Of a DNA stretch of 64,000 nucleotides, positions 37,201 through 45,835 are shown in pieces. A model generated the notes under the pieces. It saw nothing but the letters and a program-made list of their open reading frames with translations, did no database searches and had not been told where the DNA came from. Made by a program: the position numbers and the translations under genes. The stretch lies in the NCBI GenBank assembly GCA_016742275.1, contig JACVCD010000001.1, positions 62,001-126,000 of the forward strand, read 5' to 3'. Source of the DNA: Gemmatimonadaceae bacterium (GTDB lineage: Bacteria; Gemmatimonadota; Gemmatimonadetes; Gemmatimonadales; Gemmatimonadaceae). Within the stretch, counting starts at the first letter, position 1; each line of letters starts with the position of its first letter.

Positions 37201-39180
37201 CGACGGCGAGGCACGACGGATGTCCGGCGTGGTCGTCGCAGGCGCGTTGTAGTCAAGGCGGTTGGCGACCGGGCGAGCCACGGCCGTCGAGAAGCGGTAA
37301 CCATTGGCGAACGTGACGAGCGGGCCACCGTTGTTCTGGTTGTCCGTCGCGGCGATGACGCCCATGATGTTCTGCTGGTCAGCAGCCGGGTGCTCGTAGC
37401 CCAAGCACTCGATGTTGCCGTTGCCGGCGGTCGTGAAGTTGTTCGCAGCGCCCGAGGCAGCCGTCATGCGGCCAACGCTGGCGTTGTACGTGGCGCGGAA
37501 CGGAGCCGCCGTGTACGTCTCGGTGCTGATGCCCTGACCGTTCTGCGTCGGGGTCGACTGGCCGGCCTGGTTACAGATGGCCGACGTGAACGTGATACCC
37601 TGGCGCATGCCGAGCGTGAGGCTCGAAATCTGACGGCCGGCCGTGTAGAACACAGGCACGATCGTCGCCGAACCCTGACCTTCGGCGCCCGGGCCGCCCC
37701 ACCAGTTCAGACCGTTGGCCGGGTTGTTGGCCGTACGGGTCGGGTTGGTGTACTGCGCGGCGTAACCGTCGATGTTGTTGAAGTTGACGGTCTGGCGGTT
37801 GTTCACAGCGTTCTGAACTTCCTTGGCCGTCGTGCCTTCGGTGGTGAAGACCGAGACCGAGATCAGCTTCTGGCCGTTCGGGTAGAACACATCGGCCGTG
37901 CCGGCCGTGAAGTTCGCCGTGAAGTCAGCCGTGTTGACGAACAGCGTGATGTCGCCGGCGTTGGCCGTGCCGTTCGAGTACAGCTGACGGGCAGCCGCAC
38001 GACGGTTCGAGCCATCGGCATTGGCGATGAACACCACCACCGAGTCGACGCGCTGGCCGTTCGGCTGGAGGTTCGTCACAACCTGGATCTGGTCACGAAC
38101 GTTCGTGATGTCGATCGGCTGGTTGACCTGGACGTTGTTCGCCGAAAGGATACCGGCCTGGATGTCGCCGTTGCCGTCCGTGGTGTTCACGTACGACGTG
38201 TAGATCGGACCCTGCGTGATCGTCTGGATGGTCACGTTCGCCGAGGGCGAAACCGTCACCGGGACGAGCTGGGTGATCGTCGACGCGGCGTAGTTCGCGT
38301 TCGCAGCCGAGGTGGCCGTGACCGTGATGACCGCCGTGCCGGGCGTCACGCCCGTGACGAGGCCCGTGGCCGACACCGTGGCGACCGACGGAACCGTCGT
38401 GCCGTAGGTGATCTGCGCCTGGGTCGCGCCCGAGGGCTGCTGCGCCGAAGCCGAGATCTGCGCCGTGCTGCCGAGCGCGATCGCGAGCTGCGTCGGCTGG
38501 ACGTTGAGCGCCGTGATGCCCTGCGGGAGGGCCGCAACGGTCACCGTCGAGGCACCCGTCAGGGTGGCCGTCGAGTAGCCCGTGCCCGAACCCGTCGCCG
38601 TCACCGTGATGGTCGCGACGCCAGGCGCCACAGCCGTCACGACACCCGTCGTCGCGTTGACCGTAGCGATCGCGGTCGACGAGGAGACGTAGGCGTAGTT
38701 CACCACCACAGCCGTGGCGGCCTTATTCACCGTCGGAACGATCGTCACCGACTGGCCAACAGCGATGTTGGACGAGGTCGGGGAGATCGTGAGGTTGTTG
38801 ATCGCCGCTGCCGGGGCGTTCACCGTGATCGAAGCGGCCGCGACCTGACCGGTCGAAGCTGCAGCGGTCACCGTGGCGTTACCGGCCGCAAGGGCGGTCA
38901 CGCGGCAAGCCGAGCCCGTCACCGCGGCCGAGGCCACGGAGGTGTTGCTCGAGGTGCAGCTCGCGAGCGTCGGAGCCGCCGTCGCACTGCCACCCGTGAT
39001 CTGCACCGCGAAGTTCAGGGATTCCTGAACATTCATGGTCGCCGAAGGCGGCGTGATGGTCACCGTAACCGGCTGGGGCGCTGGGCCCTCAACCGTGACG
39101 TCGTCACCGCAAGCACCAAGCGCCACGAGGGCGCTGAGGCTAAGCAGTGCGAACGCCTTCTTCCGAGAGAAGAGTTGCAT
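34297..39180 (-). CDS. Giant (1627-residue) Ig-like surface lipoprotein
   Basis: The N-terminus MQLFSRKKAFALLSLSALVALGAC is a lipoprotein signal. Residues about 35-310 contain three or so Big_2-type Ig domains (VTITPPSATMNVQESLNFAV...., LTISPTSSNIAVGQSVTIVP..., LNVQPTQLAIALGSTAQISA...). The middle (about 320-1200) is a unique region rich in Thr/Asn/Ala with YTNPTRTANNPANGLNWWGG and several Cys pairs. The end has three to four copies of the roughly 85-residue repeat found in the metalloprotease lipoproteins (LTITGLPAGGQGNVTISDGAGFSLTV...). No enzyme motif was found; a structural or adhesive surface role is inferred. An equally long antisense ORF (1690 aa) is an artefact. Confidence 0.85.
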   Translation of the reverse strand: MQLFSRKKAFALLSLSALVALGACGDDVTVEGPAPQPVTVTITPPSATMNVQESLNFAVQITGGSATAAPTLASCTSSNTSVASAAVTGSACRVTALAAGNATVTAAASTGQVAAASITVNAPAAAINNLTISPTSSNIAVGQSVTIVPTVNKAATAVVVNYAYVSSSTAIATVNATTGVVTAVAPGVATITVTATGSGTGYSTATLTGASTVTVAALPQGITALNVQPTQLAIALGSTAQISASAQQPSGATQAQITYGTTVPSVATVSATGLVTGVTPGTAVITVTATSAANANYAASTITQLVPVTVSPSANVTIQTITQGPIYTSYVNTTDGNGDIQAGILSANNVQVNQPIDITNVRDQIQVVTNLQPNGQRVDSVVVFIANADGSNRRAAARQLYSNGTANAGDITLFVNTADFTANFTAGTADVFYPNGQKLISVSVFTTEGTTAKEVQNAVNNRQTVNFNNIDGYAAQYTNPTRTANNPANGLNWWGGPGAEGQGSATIVPVFYTAGRQISSLTLGMRQGITFTSAICNQAGQSTPTQNGQGISTETYTAAPFRATYNASVGRMTAASGAANNFTTAGNGNIECLGYEHPAADQQNIMGVIAATDNQNNGGPLVTFANGYRFSTAVARPVANRLDYNAPATTTPDIRRASPSVTGWVNASFNFQSNTAASTDAGVGTPGARTWYYKGAGTAGSPACSDTNWVAMPNATGADIPECATNLIGGWDGTAGTTRSGGPYRTLYTEADRLLNVRTSAGSDVFGVDKTVPLIRFSTASRADTAIVTSLSAGTTFQAEFIDERAGFIDGNETAFNAVVPAPTKSSTGVTGSLAASVRAQAHVASRAGGFNTNVTSTKAICVNPNNTGPNYGLTTALTSSGTTLNAGATFLTAPNCATETPTSAVNIGQTSDGYRIGHAAQLENVEGLYHYLTFARDRAGNVSETIRRRVAVQASSPTIADVLMPATVSASAAPVIGYNAQDNVEIRATTLANTYVDLPTSQILRYPQTLVDARFNDNVNSPVAGAQASVTVPAPYIFGVHTSMSVIPTTVQTAQLQIWNVANNQAISASSGYISQGIPALNSFNTGTGGGYNSWSVMPTTAAGFNAPAGLKAQLVSGTNVTNQAFVRVDFFRLSAATADFGAQHWQYLGSANTAATADVGTLGTDRAFTFTLPDAQYAKRPNSLETTQAPVQIGDAILAIGVRANGAGLATSGVIGGNAINLTITGLPAGGQGNVTISDGAGFSLTVNGSGIYTVPGAAGTTYFVSGNPVVVNNVNYGPTTGIQAISVSGLTNATVNYGIAATQISITTSGLQSGSGAYSISGPNGFTGNFTDANGTRLLNVPGAGTYTITAAGTQTIGGLQYGVVAAGNPINVVVGSTPATASVTYTNQSLRVAVAVTAPVGVTPNVSLSCAGGAGFGPQAIATTGSNTYNVGNTATNNNATCTTTANSVTVGGLVYNATVVQANANTSATVPVATVTYALAQPTITVNLTSIGGAPNNLPNGIAYTVRVTSSAYAGTGGFIDVNGVTGTPLVINAPVNGTYNVSINRILTLNTQVWRVNATADVTTSGGQTTGTVNAGMVAGDFAATPNPRPNAIVSGIVLQGSTTATDYQAVVNFGFTGPLP

Positions 39181-39537
39181 TCATCCCCCTCTTACGAGGT
39201 AGTGGAGGTCGTCGCTATCCACGGGGTCGGGTTCCCCATCGATAACTGTGTTGCGTTCGTGAGCGCTCGCCCCAGTGGCGCGCACTCCATTACGGCTCGG
39301 TGGCAGAGGACCTGATCTCATCTCGGGGAGCGGCCGATCAGAGGACAGCGTCTTACCGCACGACGTAATGCCCGAACAACATCTGCTTCAGTCGGATGAC
39401 CGTTGCAGCCCCACTCTCGAATACCAGACGGTCCAAGCTCCGCTGACATCCGAGCCCTTCACCTACTCTCACGAAAGCAGGCCCGTCACCCAAGGATAGG
39501 GTGCCGGACACACTCCTCGCGACAATAGCAAGCGCAA

Positions 39538-39566
39538 AACCTAGGGGTGCGCCCCAATGCGGTCAA
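39538..39566 (-). promoter_or_regulatory. Candidate sigma-70 promoter for the giant lipoprotein gene
   Basis: On the minus strand TTGACC is followed after exactly 17 bp by TAGGTT, near-consensus -35 and -10 boxes. Transcription would start near 39531 and leave a roughly 350-nt 5' untranslated leader before the ATG at 39180. Prediction from sequence only. Confidence 0.45.
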
Positions 39567-39773
39567 GCATCAGGTTCCCCAAAGTTTCGGCTTGCGGCTA
39601 TCACATACTGTTACGGGAGGCCAAATCGCTGGCTTATCCACATCATTGACCCCCTGCACCCCCCGCCCACGTCGGCACCGGAGGGTTCAAACGTACCGGA
39701 CGAGCCGCGAACCGCAGGGTCACGGAGTTGGCAATTGGAGGCACGTTCCGGAAGTAAGCAAACGGTTAGCTGC

Positions 39774-39890
39774 GGAGGCGTAGAGACGGAAGCGAATGGC
39801 GGAAGCGATACCCCGGAAGCCACGGCCGGGACAGCCGTCGTCTCGCTTCCGCTTCGCGCTGCCGGTCTGCGCTTCCGCCCCTTCGCTTCC
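39774..39890. repeat. Inverted array of 13-14-bp units (4 forward, 4 reverse)
   Basis: Forward units start at 39774 (GGAGGCG), 39788, 39801 (both GGAAGCG) and 39815 (GGAAGCC). Reverse units start at 39844 (CGCTTCC), 39857 (CGCTGCC), 39870 and 39884 (both CGCTTCC). Spacing is 13-14 bp on both sides around a roughly 20-bp centre. No gene lies between the arms. It has the same plan as the larger array at 52594-53467, with different unit sequence, and lies about 65 bp before the helicase gene. Confidence 0.75.
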
Positions 39891-39954
39891 GCTATTTGCA
39901 GTTCCGTGAGATGACAACCGACTGACTCCTCCCCCTACTACTCTTAGGGCAGAC

Positions 39955-42072
39955 ATGTCCGACCTGCCCCGCATCCATCTGCCGGCCACGCGGCCCGTCC
40001 TGCCACCGCAGCCCAGCGCCGACGGTCCCGCCCTCAATGCCGCACAGGCCGACGCCGCGAGTCACGGGGATTTACCCCTCCTCATCGTCGCCGGCGCGGG
40101 ATCTGGCAAGACACGCACCCTCATCTATCGGGTCGCCAATCTCATTGGCCGCGGTGTGGCGCCTCATCGCATCCTGCTGCTGACATTCACACGGCGCTCC
40201 GCCCAGGACATGCTGTCACGCTGCGAGCGCCTCGTTGGCTCGGCCTCCCAGCAGGTTCAGGGCGGGACATTCCACGGCATTGCGCATCGCCTGCTGCGTC
40301 GCTTCGGCCCCTCTGCTGGCCTTCCGTCGGACTTCACCATTCTTGATCAGTCCGACGCCGGCGACCTCATGGGGCTCTCGCGTTCGAGTCTGGGTTACGG
40401 CGATCTCAAGAACGCACCGCGTGGGGTACCGCGGTTTCCGCGAGCCGAGACCCTGCTCTCGATCTACTCGCGGCACGTGAACACCGAGCAGCCGATTGCC
40501 GATGTGCTGAGTGAGCAGTGGCCGCACTTCCTGTCGTGGGCCGGCGACATCGAGCGCTGCTGCGCAGACTATGTGAAGCGCAAGAGTGAGCGCAATCTGC
40601 TCGACTACGACGACCTCTTGCTGTCATGGGCGCTACTGCTTGAACAGGCGCCCCCGATCGCGGAGCAGATGCGTGCCCTCTACGACCACGTGCTGGTCGA
40701 CGAATATCAGGACACCAATCCGCTGCAGTCGCGCATTCTCCGCGGACTCTGCACCAACGGGCGCATCACCGTGGTGGGCGATGATGCACAGAGCATTTAC
40801 GCATTCCGCGGCGCGACCATCCGCAACATCCTCGACTTCCCGCAGCAGTTTCCCGGCACACGCATCGTGACACTGGAGCAGAACTATCGCTCCATCGCAC
40901 CCATTCTCGAGACCACCAACACACTCATCTCACGGAGCACGGAGCGCTATAGCAAGCGCCTCTGGACGGAACGTGAAGGTGGCGATGCGCCGTGGCTCGT
41001 AACGGTGCGTGATGAATCCGCACAAACCGCATTCGTGGTGGACCGATTGCTCGAACTGCACGAGCAGGGCACTCCACTACGCGAAATCGCCGTGCTGTTC
41101 CGCGCCGGCTATCTCTCGGCGGATCTCGAGATCGAGCTCGCCAATCGACGCATCCCCTACGAGAAGTGGGGCGGTCTCAAATTCCTCGAAGCTGCGCATA
41201 TCAAGGACATGCTGGCGTTTCTTCGTATCCTGGAGAATCCGCGAGACGAAGTAAGCTGGTATCGGCTGCTGCGCCTGCTTCCCGGTGTTGGTGATGCGAC
41301 GGCACGTTCCGCCATAGAACTGCTCTCTCTGCACAACTGGGAAGCGATGGCCATCGGCGCCGTGCGGGCACCTGCGCGCGCGCGTCCTGGCCTGCAGGCA
41401 ATCGGTGCGCTCTTCGACGGCATGCGCCGCGTCGAGCGTGCGGACACGCCGCACAGCCCAGCGGAGAGTATTCGATTGTCGCGGCAGCTCTACGACCCGA
41501 TCCTGCACGCCACCTACGACGACGCACCACCCCGATTGGCCGATCTCGATCAACTCGAAATCATTGCCGCAGGTTATGCCGACCGCACCAGCTTTCTCGC
41601 TGCGCTCGCACTCGAACCGCCTGCCAATACGCAAGACCTCGCCGTTGGCAGCACCGACGAGGATGACGCACTGATTCTCTCCACGGTGCACTCGGCCAAA
41701 GGCAAGGAGTGGGATGTCGTGTTCGTCATCCATGCCAGCGACGGCGTATTTCCCATGGCGCGCGCGGCCGTGGACGACGCGCAGATCGAAGAAGAGCGGC
41801 GACTGCTCTACGTGGCGATGACGCGTGCCCGAAACGAACTCATGGTCACGTATCCATTGCACAGCTACGCCACACGCACTGGCGCGGATTTCGCCTATAC
41901 CCAGATGTCGCGCTTTCTCGATCATGGTGTGCGGCGCACAATGCAACGCGTCACGCTTGGTGATCAACACGAACCGCCAGCATTGCCTGGGCCGCGCGAA
42001 GGGGCGGTCATTGAACCGGTGGTGGACCTTCGCGCACTTTTGCGAGGGCGATTCGGATCACCTCCGGTATGA
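39955..42072 (+). CDS. UvrD/PcrA/Rep-like ATP-dependent DNA helicase (superfamily 1)
   Basis: A 3'-5' SF1A DNA helicase for repair or replication restart. The 705-residue protein has Walker A VAGAGSGKTRTLIYR (about residues 44-58), motif Ia LLLTFTRRSAQDM, and DEAD-like box LVDEYQDTNPLQ. Motif III (VVGDDAQSIYAFRGA), motif IV (LEQNYRS), motif V (STVHSAKGKEWDVVFVI) and motif VI (LLYVAMTRAR) are also visible. It is slightly short of full UvrD and lacks the usual C-terminal Tudor-like extension; the final residues RALLRGRFGSPPV are unique. Which of UvrD, PcrA or Rep it corresponds to is not resolved. Confidence 0.92.
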   Translation: MSDLPRIHLPATRPVLPPQPSADGPALNAAQADAASHGDLPLLIVAGAGSGKTRTLIYRVANLIGRGVAPHRILLLTFTRRSAQDMLSRCERLVGSASQQVQGGTFHGIAHRLLRRFGPSAGLPSDFTILDQSDAGDLMGLSRSSLGYGDLKNAPRGVPRFPRAETLLSIYSRHVNTEQPIADVLSEQWPHFLSWAGDIERCCADYVKRKSERNLLDYDDLLLSWALLLEQAPPIAEQMRALYDHVLVDEYQDTNPLQSRILRGLCTNGRITVVGDDAQSIYAFRGATIRNILDFPQQFPGTRIVTLEQNYRSIAPILETTNTLISRSTERYSKRLWTEREGGDAPWLVTVRDESAQTAFVVDRLLELHEQGTPLREIAVLFRAGYLSADLEIELANRRIPYEKWGGLKFLEAAHIKDMLAFLRILENPRDEVSWYRLLRLLPGVGDATARSAIELLSLHNWEAMAIGAVRAPARARPGLQAIGALFDGMRRVERADTPHSPAESIRLSRQLYDPILHATYDDAPPRLADLDQLEIIAAGYADRTSFLAALALEPPANTQDLAVGSTDEDDALILSTVHSAKGKEWDVVFVIHASDGVFPMARAAVDDAQIEEERRLLYVAMTRARNELMVTYPLHSYATRTGADFAYTQMSRFLDHGVRRTMQRVTLGDQHEPPALPGPREGAVIEPVVDLRALLRGRFGSPPV

Positions 42073-42222
42073 CGTGAGGTACGGATAGGCACGCATTCCC
42101 AACGTCAGAACACTGTATCCGAGAATGGCGCCATTAGTTTTCTTCGCGCCACACCCGTTCATACCGACAGAGACATCGTGCCCTTGCTGCAATGGGGCAA
42201 CTCCACTCCACGCTCACCTCAC

Positions 42223-42771
42223 ATGACACGCCCGCGTCCATCGCTTTCCACCTCGCTGCCTGTTCTCTGGACGGTCGTCCTCCTGGTCGCCTGCACCCCC
42301 AGTGACGACGTAACGCTCACGGACAGCACCGCGGCAGCACCGGGGACGGTGGCATCAGCAGCACCACCCACTCCGGCCCTCAGCACACCAGCCGAAGCTG
42401 CACCAGTCTCGCAGCTCCCTGCATCAGTGGTTCAGAAGGGCAAGAACAATCAGTCGGCCGAATACCTCTCGCTGTTCGAGGCCCCGGCACAGCTCGTGGT
42501 TCTCGCTCCGACCACATCCCTTCCGTTGTGGGATCTCATTGGCACGGCGGCTAATGCCGTGGAAGATCCCAAGGCACTACTTGATCCCGGAATGTCGATG
42601 TGGACGCAGGTCGAAGGCCCTGCCACACGGATCACAGAAGGCGGCACTCTCAGAGCCAACGCCGCTATTGGTCCTGACGCAATCAACCAGAATCTCACAT
42701 ATCGCCTGAGCATCACGAATGCATCAGGAGGTCGTACGGTTGAAGTGCGGGTCAAGATCGAAAAGAAGTAG
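42223..42771 (+). CDS. Lipoprotein of unknown function
   Basis: A 182-residue protein from ATG 42223 (MTRPRPSLSTSLPVLWTVVLLVAC, lipobox LVAC). A Ser/Ala/Pro/Thr-rich linker of about 50 residues follows, then a compact domain (KGKNNQSAEYLSLFEAPAQLVVLAPTTSLPLWDLI...VEVRVKIEKK) with beta-strand character at the end. No family recognised. The track start (GTG 42178) would put 15 residues before the signal peptide. The M16 protease gene starts 43 bp downstream, so the two may be co-transcribed. Confidence 0.65.
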   Translation: MTRPRPSLSTSLPVLWTVVLLVACTPSDDVTLTDSTAAAPGTVASAAPPTPALSTPAEAAPVSQLPASVVQKGKNNQSAEYLSLFEAPAQLVVLAPTTSLPLWDLIGTAANAVEDPKALLDPGMSMWTQVEGPATRITEGGTLRANAAIGPDAINQNLTYRLSITNASGGRTVEVRVKIEKK

Positions 42772-42814
42772 TACGACGAAGTCGCGAACCTCACCCTTTC
42801 CGGTGTTCACTACA

Positions 42815-45676
42815 ATGGTCCGATTGACACTCGCTCACATCCTTTTTGCGGCTCCAATTCTCCTACTCCCGCATGAGGGTGAGACGCAAAGTGTCTCGCG
42901 AAGCGGCGCAGCCCGTGCACCAACTGCTGCCGTTCGTGATTCGTTTGCACTGACCGCATCGCTACCCATGGATCGTGCGGTGAAGGTTGGCAAGCTGCCG
43001 AATGGCATCACCTACTACATCCGCCGCAACGCCAAACCGGAAAAGCGCGCCGAGCTCCGGCTGGTGGTGAATGCGGGATCGATTCTCGAGGACGAGGATC
43101 AGCTGGGACTTGCGCACTATGTTGAGCATATGGCGTTCAACGGCACGACGTCTTTTGCCAAGAACGACATCGTGAAGTATCTCGAATCGATCGGTGTGCG
43201 ATTCGGAGCTGATCTCAATGCCTTCACAGGCTTCGATGAGACGGTATACATCCTGCCTGTGCCCACAGACAGCCCCGGCATTCTCGAGCGCAGCTTCCGC
43301 TTCCTCGGTGATGTGGCGAGCGGCATTCGTTTCGACTCTCTGGAAGTCGTGAACGAACGCGGTGTGGTACTCAGCGAGTGGCGTAACGGTCTCGGTGCCG
43401 GTGAACGGCTTCGCGACAAGCAGTTCCCCGTGCTGCTGCGCGGCTCGCGTTATGCGGAACGCCTGCCGATCGGCAAGCCAGCCATTCTGGAGAATGCCAA
43501 CCCCGCGCCGCTCAAGCGATTCTGGCGCGACTGGTATCGCCCCGACCTTATGGCAGTCATCGCCGTAGGCGACGTAGAACCGGCAGTACTCGAGCAGCAT
43601 ATCCGTCGCACATTCAGTGGCATTCCGGCACGTCCACGCGCTCGTGCCCGCACGCAGGCGGCGGTCCCCGGGCATGATTCCACGCTGGTCTCGATTGCCA
43701 CCGACAAGGAGCTCACCACGTCGTCAGTGGAAGTGCTGTGGAAGCGCCCACCACGCTCCACGCGTACGGTAGGTGATCTGCGCAGCGATCTGCTGGAGCG
43801 ACTGTACAACACCATGCTGAGCCAGCGATTCAACGAACTCGCACTCAAGCCGGACGCACCATTCACAAGTGCCGGTGCAAGCAGTGGCGGTTTTGTACGT
43901 GGCAGCGAATACAACGCGCTCGGAGCAGGTGCCAAGGAAGGCAAGCTGATCGAGACGCTCCAGGCGGTGCTCGTGGAAGCCGAACGCGTGCAACGTCACG
44001 GTTTCCTCGCCAGTGAACTCGATCGTGCACGTACCAATCTGCTGCGTGCCTACGAACGCGCCTATGAAGAACGAGACAAATCGGAAAGTGCCGAGTTTGT
44101 CGAGGAATACATCCAGCACTACCTGCAGGGTGACGGCACACCGGGGATCGCATTCGAATACGCCGCGGTGCAGAAGCTGATGCCAGCTATCACGCTTGCT
44201 GACGTAAACGGATTGGCGAATGCGCGCGGCGGTGCGGCCAATCGTGTGGTGATGGTCACGTTACCCGAGAAGGAAGGACTCGCGGTACCGACAGAGGCGG
44301 AGATCCGTCGCGTATTCGGCACCGTTGTCGCAAGCACGATTGCACCATGGACGGAAACGGTCGCCGAAGGCGCGTTGGTGGCCAAAGTCCCGACCCCGGG
44401 CAAGGTCGTGCGAGAGCGGACCATCGCGCCGCACGGCATCACCGAGTGGACGCTGTCCAACGGCATCACCGTGCTCATCAAGCCCACAGACTTCAACGCC
44501 GATCAGATTCTGATGAGCGCATGGAGCCCGGGCGGAGCAAGTCTGGTAAGCGACACGGATGTGTTCAAGACATCCATGACGCCGCTGGTGATTGCCGCTG
44601 GTGGCGTGGGAGAATTCTCCGCAGTTGATCTGCGCAAGAAGCTCACCGGCAAAGCCGCCAGTGCTCAACCGGGCATCGCGGATTTGAGCGAGACCATTGT
44701 CGGTGGCGCATCACCACGCGATCTCGAAACACTCATGCAGCTCACGTGGCTGCGGTTCACGTCGCCTCGTGCCGATACGACGGTGTTCCAGGCCAACATG
44801 CAGGCGTTTGAATCGCAGCTGCGCAACAAGGACGCCAATCCCGCGTCGGTGTTCAGCGACACGGTTCAGATGACGCTGGCCAACGGGCATCCGCGTGTTC
44901 GTCCGCTCAATACGGAGATGCTGAAGGAGCTGCAACTCGACGACATGCTCAAGATCTACAAGGATCGATTCGGCGACGCCGGCGATTTCACCTTTGTGTT
45001 CGTAGGCAATGTAGACGCGGCCGTACTCAAGCCACTCGCGGAACAGTGGCTGGCATCCTTGCCCGCGGCCGGCCGCCGCGAAACACCGCGTGACGTAGGC
45101 CCCAAGCAGTTCACCGGCCAGATCGACAAGGTCGTGCGCAAGGGCATTGCCCCACAGAGTCAGACGGCCCTGCTCATTGCCGGTGTAGCTCCGTGGTCGC
45201 GTGAAGACGCCTACCTGCTGTCTTCAGTCGGCGATCTGCTCGAACAACGCCTGCTGGATCGCCTGCGTGAAGCACTCGGCGCCACCTATTCCGTTTCCGT
45301 CAGCACGGGATTCTCACGCCGCCCAAGACAGGAATGGCAGGTCGTCGTGAGCTACGGATCGGCCCCGGACAAGGCGGATTCGTTGTTCGCTGCCGTACGC
45401 TCCGAGCTCGATTCGCTTCGCCGCGTGCCTCCGAGCCAGGCGGAAGTGGATCGTGTGCGCGAGAAGCAGCGCCGCGCTCTGGAAGTACAGCGCAAACAGA
45501 ACAACTACTGGACCGGCGCCATCCGCTCACGGGTCGAGAATGGTGATCCGCTGGAAGGACTCGCAAAGGAAGAGGAGCTCTACGCCTCGCTCAGCATCGA
45601 GAAGCTCGCGGCAGCGGCGAAGAAGTTCTTCGATGAGACGAACAGGGCCCGCTTCGTCCTCCTCCCAGAAAAGTGA
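42815..45676 (+). CDS. M16 family zinc metalloprotease (pitrilysin/insulinase type)
   Basis: A 953-residue secreted or periplasmic zinc protease with a hydrophobic N-terminus (LTLAHILFAAPILLLPHEGETQS). The inverted zinc motif HYVEHMAFNGT (HxxEH, about residues 107-111) is intact, and the distal Glu ligand is expected in NERGVVLSEWRNG. Two M16 halves are visible, the second (about residue 540 onward, ITEWTLSNGITVLIKPTDFNADQ) without a zinc motif, as in full-length family members. I start at ATG 42815, which gives the signal segment; the track ORF is 32 codons longer. Substrates are probably peptides; peptide uptake is encoded elsewhere in the window. Confidence 0.9.
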   Translation: MVRLTLAHILFAAPILLLPHEGETQSVSRSGAARAPTAAVRDSFALTASLPMDRAVKVGKLPNGITYYIRRNAKPEKRAELRLVVNAGSILEDEDQLGLAHYVEHMAFNGTTSFAKNDIVKYLESIGVRFGADLNAFTGFDETVYILPVPTDSPGILERSFRFLGDVASGIRFDSLEVVNERGVVLSEWRNGLGAGERLRDKQFPVLLRGSRYAERLPIGKPAILENANPAPLKRFWRDWYRPDLMAVIAVGDVEPAVLEQHIRRTFSGIPARPRARARTQAAVPGHDSTLVSIATDKELTTSSVEVLWKRPPRSTRTVGDLRSDLLERLYNTMLSQRFNELALKPDAPFTSAGASSGGFVRGSEYNALGAGAKEGKLIETLQAVLVEAERVQRHGFLASELDRARTNLLRAYERAYEERDKSESAEFVEEYIQHYLQGDGTPGIAFEYAAVQKLMPAITLADVNGLANARGGAANRVVMVTLPEKEGLAVPTEAEIRRVFGTVVASTIAPWTETVAEGALVAKVPTPGKVVRERTIAPHGITEWTLSNGITVLIKPTDFNADQILMSAWSPGGASLVSDTDVFKTSMTPLVIAAGGVGEFSAVDLRKKLTGKAASAQPGIADLSETIVGGASPRDLETLMQLTWLRFTSPRADTTVFQANMQAFESQLRNKDANPASVFSDTVQMTLANGHPRVRPLNTEMLKELQLDDMLKIYKDRFGDAGDFTFVFVGNVDAAVLKPLAEQWLASLPAAGRRETPRDVGPKQFTGQIDKVVRKGIAPQSQTALLIAGVAPWSREDAYLLSSVGDLLEQRLLDRLREALGATYSVSVSTGFSRRPRQEWQVVVSYGSAPDKADSLFAAVRSELDSLRRVPPSQAEVDRVREKQRRALEVQRKQNNYWTGAIRSRVENGDPLEGLAKEEELYASLSIEKLAAAAKKFFDETNRARFVLLPEK

Positions 45677-45835
45677 GGATTTGAGGAAACGATGGCGTGA
45701 GGATTTGAGGATCTGAGGATGAGAGAGCGGGCCCCGAGGGCACCCGATGTGGCTGGGTGCTCTCGGGGCACGCACCTCATATCCTCAAATCCTCTGATCC
45801 TCGCGCCATCTGTTGCTCACATCCTCATTTCCCCT
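45676..45835. repeat. Intergenic palindromic element, 8-bp repeat arms (copy 2)
   Basis: Same plan as 1162-1320: GAGGATTT, GAGGAAAC, GATGGCGT, GAGGATTT, GAGGATCT units lead to a 19-bp stem (GCGGGCCCCGAGGGCACCC) with two imperfect pairs and a 9-nt loop. Inverted ATCCTC units follow. CGATGGCGTGAGG is identical in both copies. It begins at the M16 stop codon and overlaps the stop of the converging COG4324-like gene. Confidence 0.85.

Larger units (their letters stand above)
39181..39954. other. Gene-poor region upstream of the giant lipoprotein gene
   Basis: About 770 bp without a credible gene; short ORFs here lack codon character or homology-like features. It holds a candidate minus-strand promoter (39538-39566), about 350 nt of putative leader before the giant lipoprotein gene, and an inverted repeat array (39774-39890) close to the helicase gene. 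I see no tRNA or recognisable riboswitch. Confidence 0.6.

Noticed and set aside
34243-39315. Plus-strand ORF of 1690 residues fully antisense to the giant lipoprotein
   Set aside because: The translation is an Arg/His/Val/Asp mix without domains or signal. The minus-strand frame has a lipoprotein signal, Ig-like repeats and its own terminator. Long open antisense frames are expected opposite such GC-rich, Thr/Ala/Asn-rich coding sequence.
39181-39954. tRNA, riboswitch or small-RNA gene in the 770-bp gap
   Set aside because: No cloverleaf, no known riboswitch core and no clear terminator was found by eye; only a promoter-like pair and the repeat array are supported.
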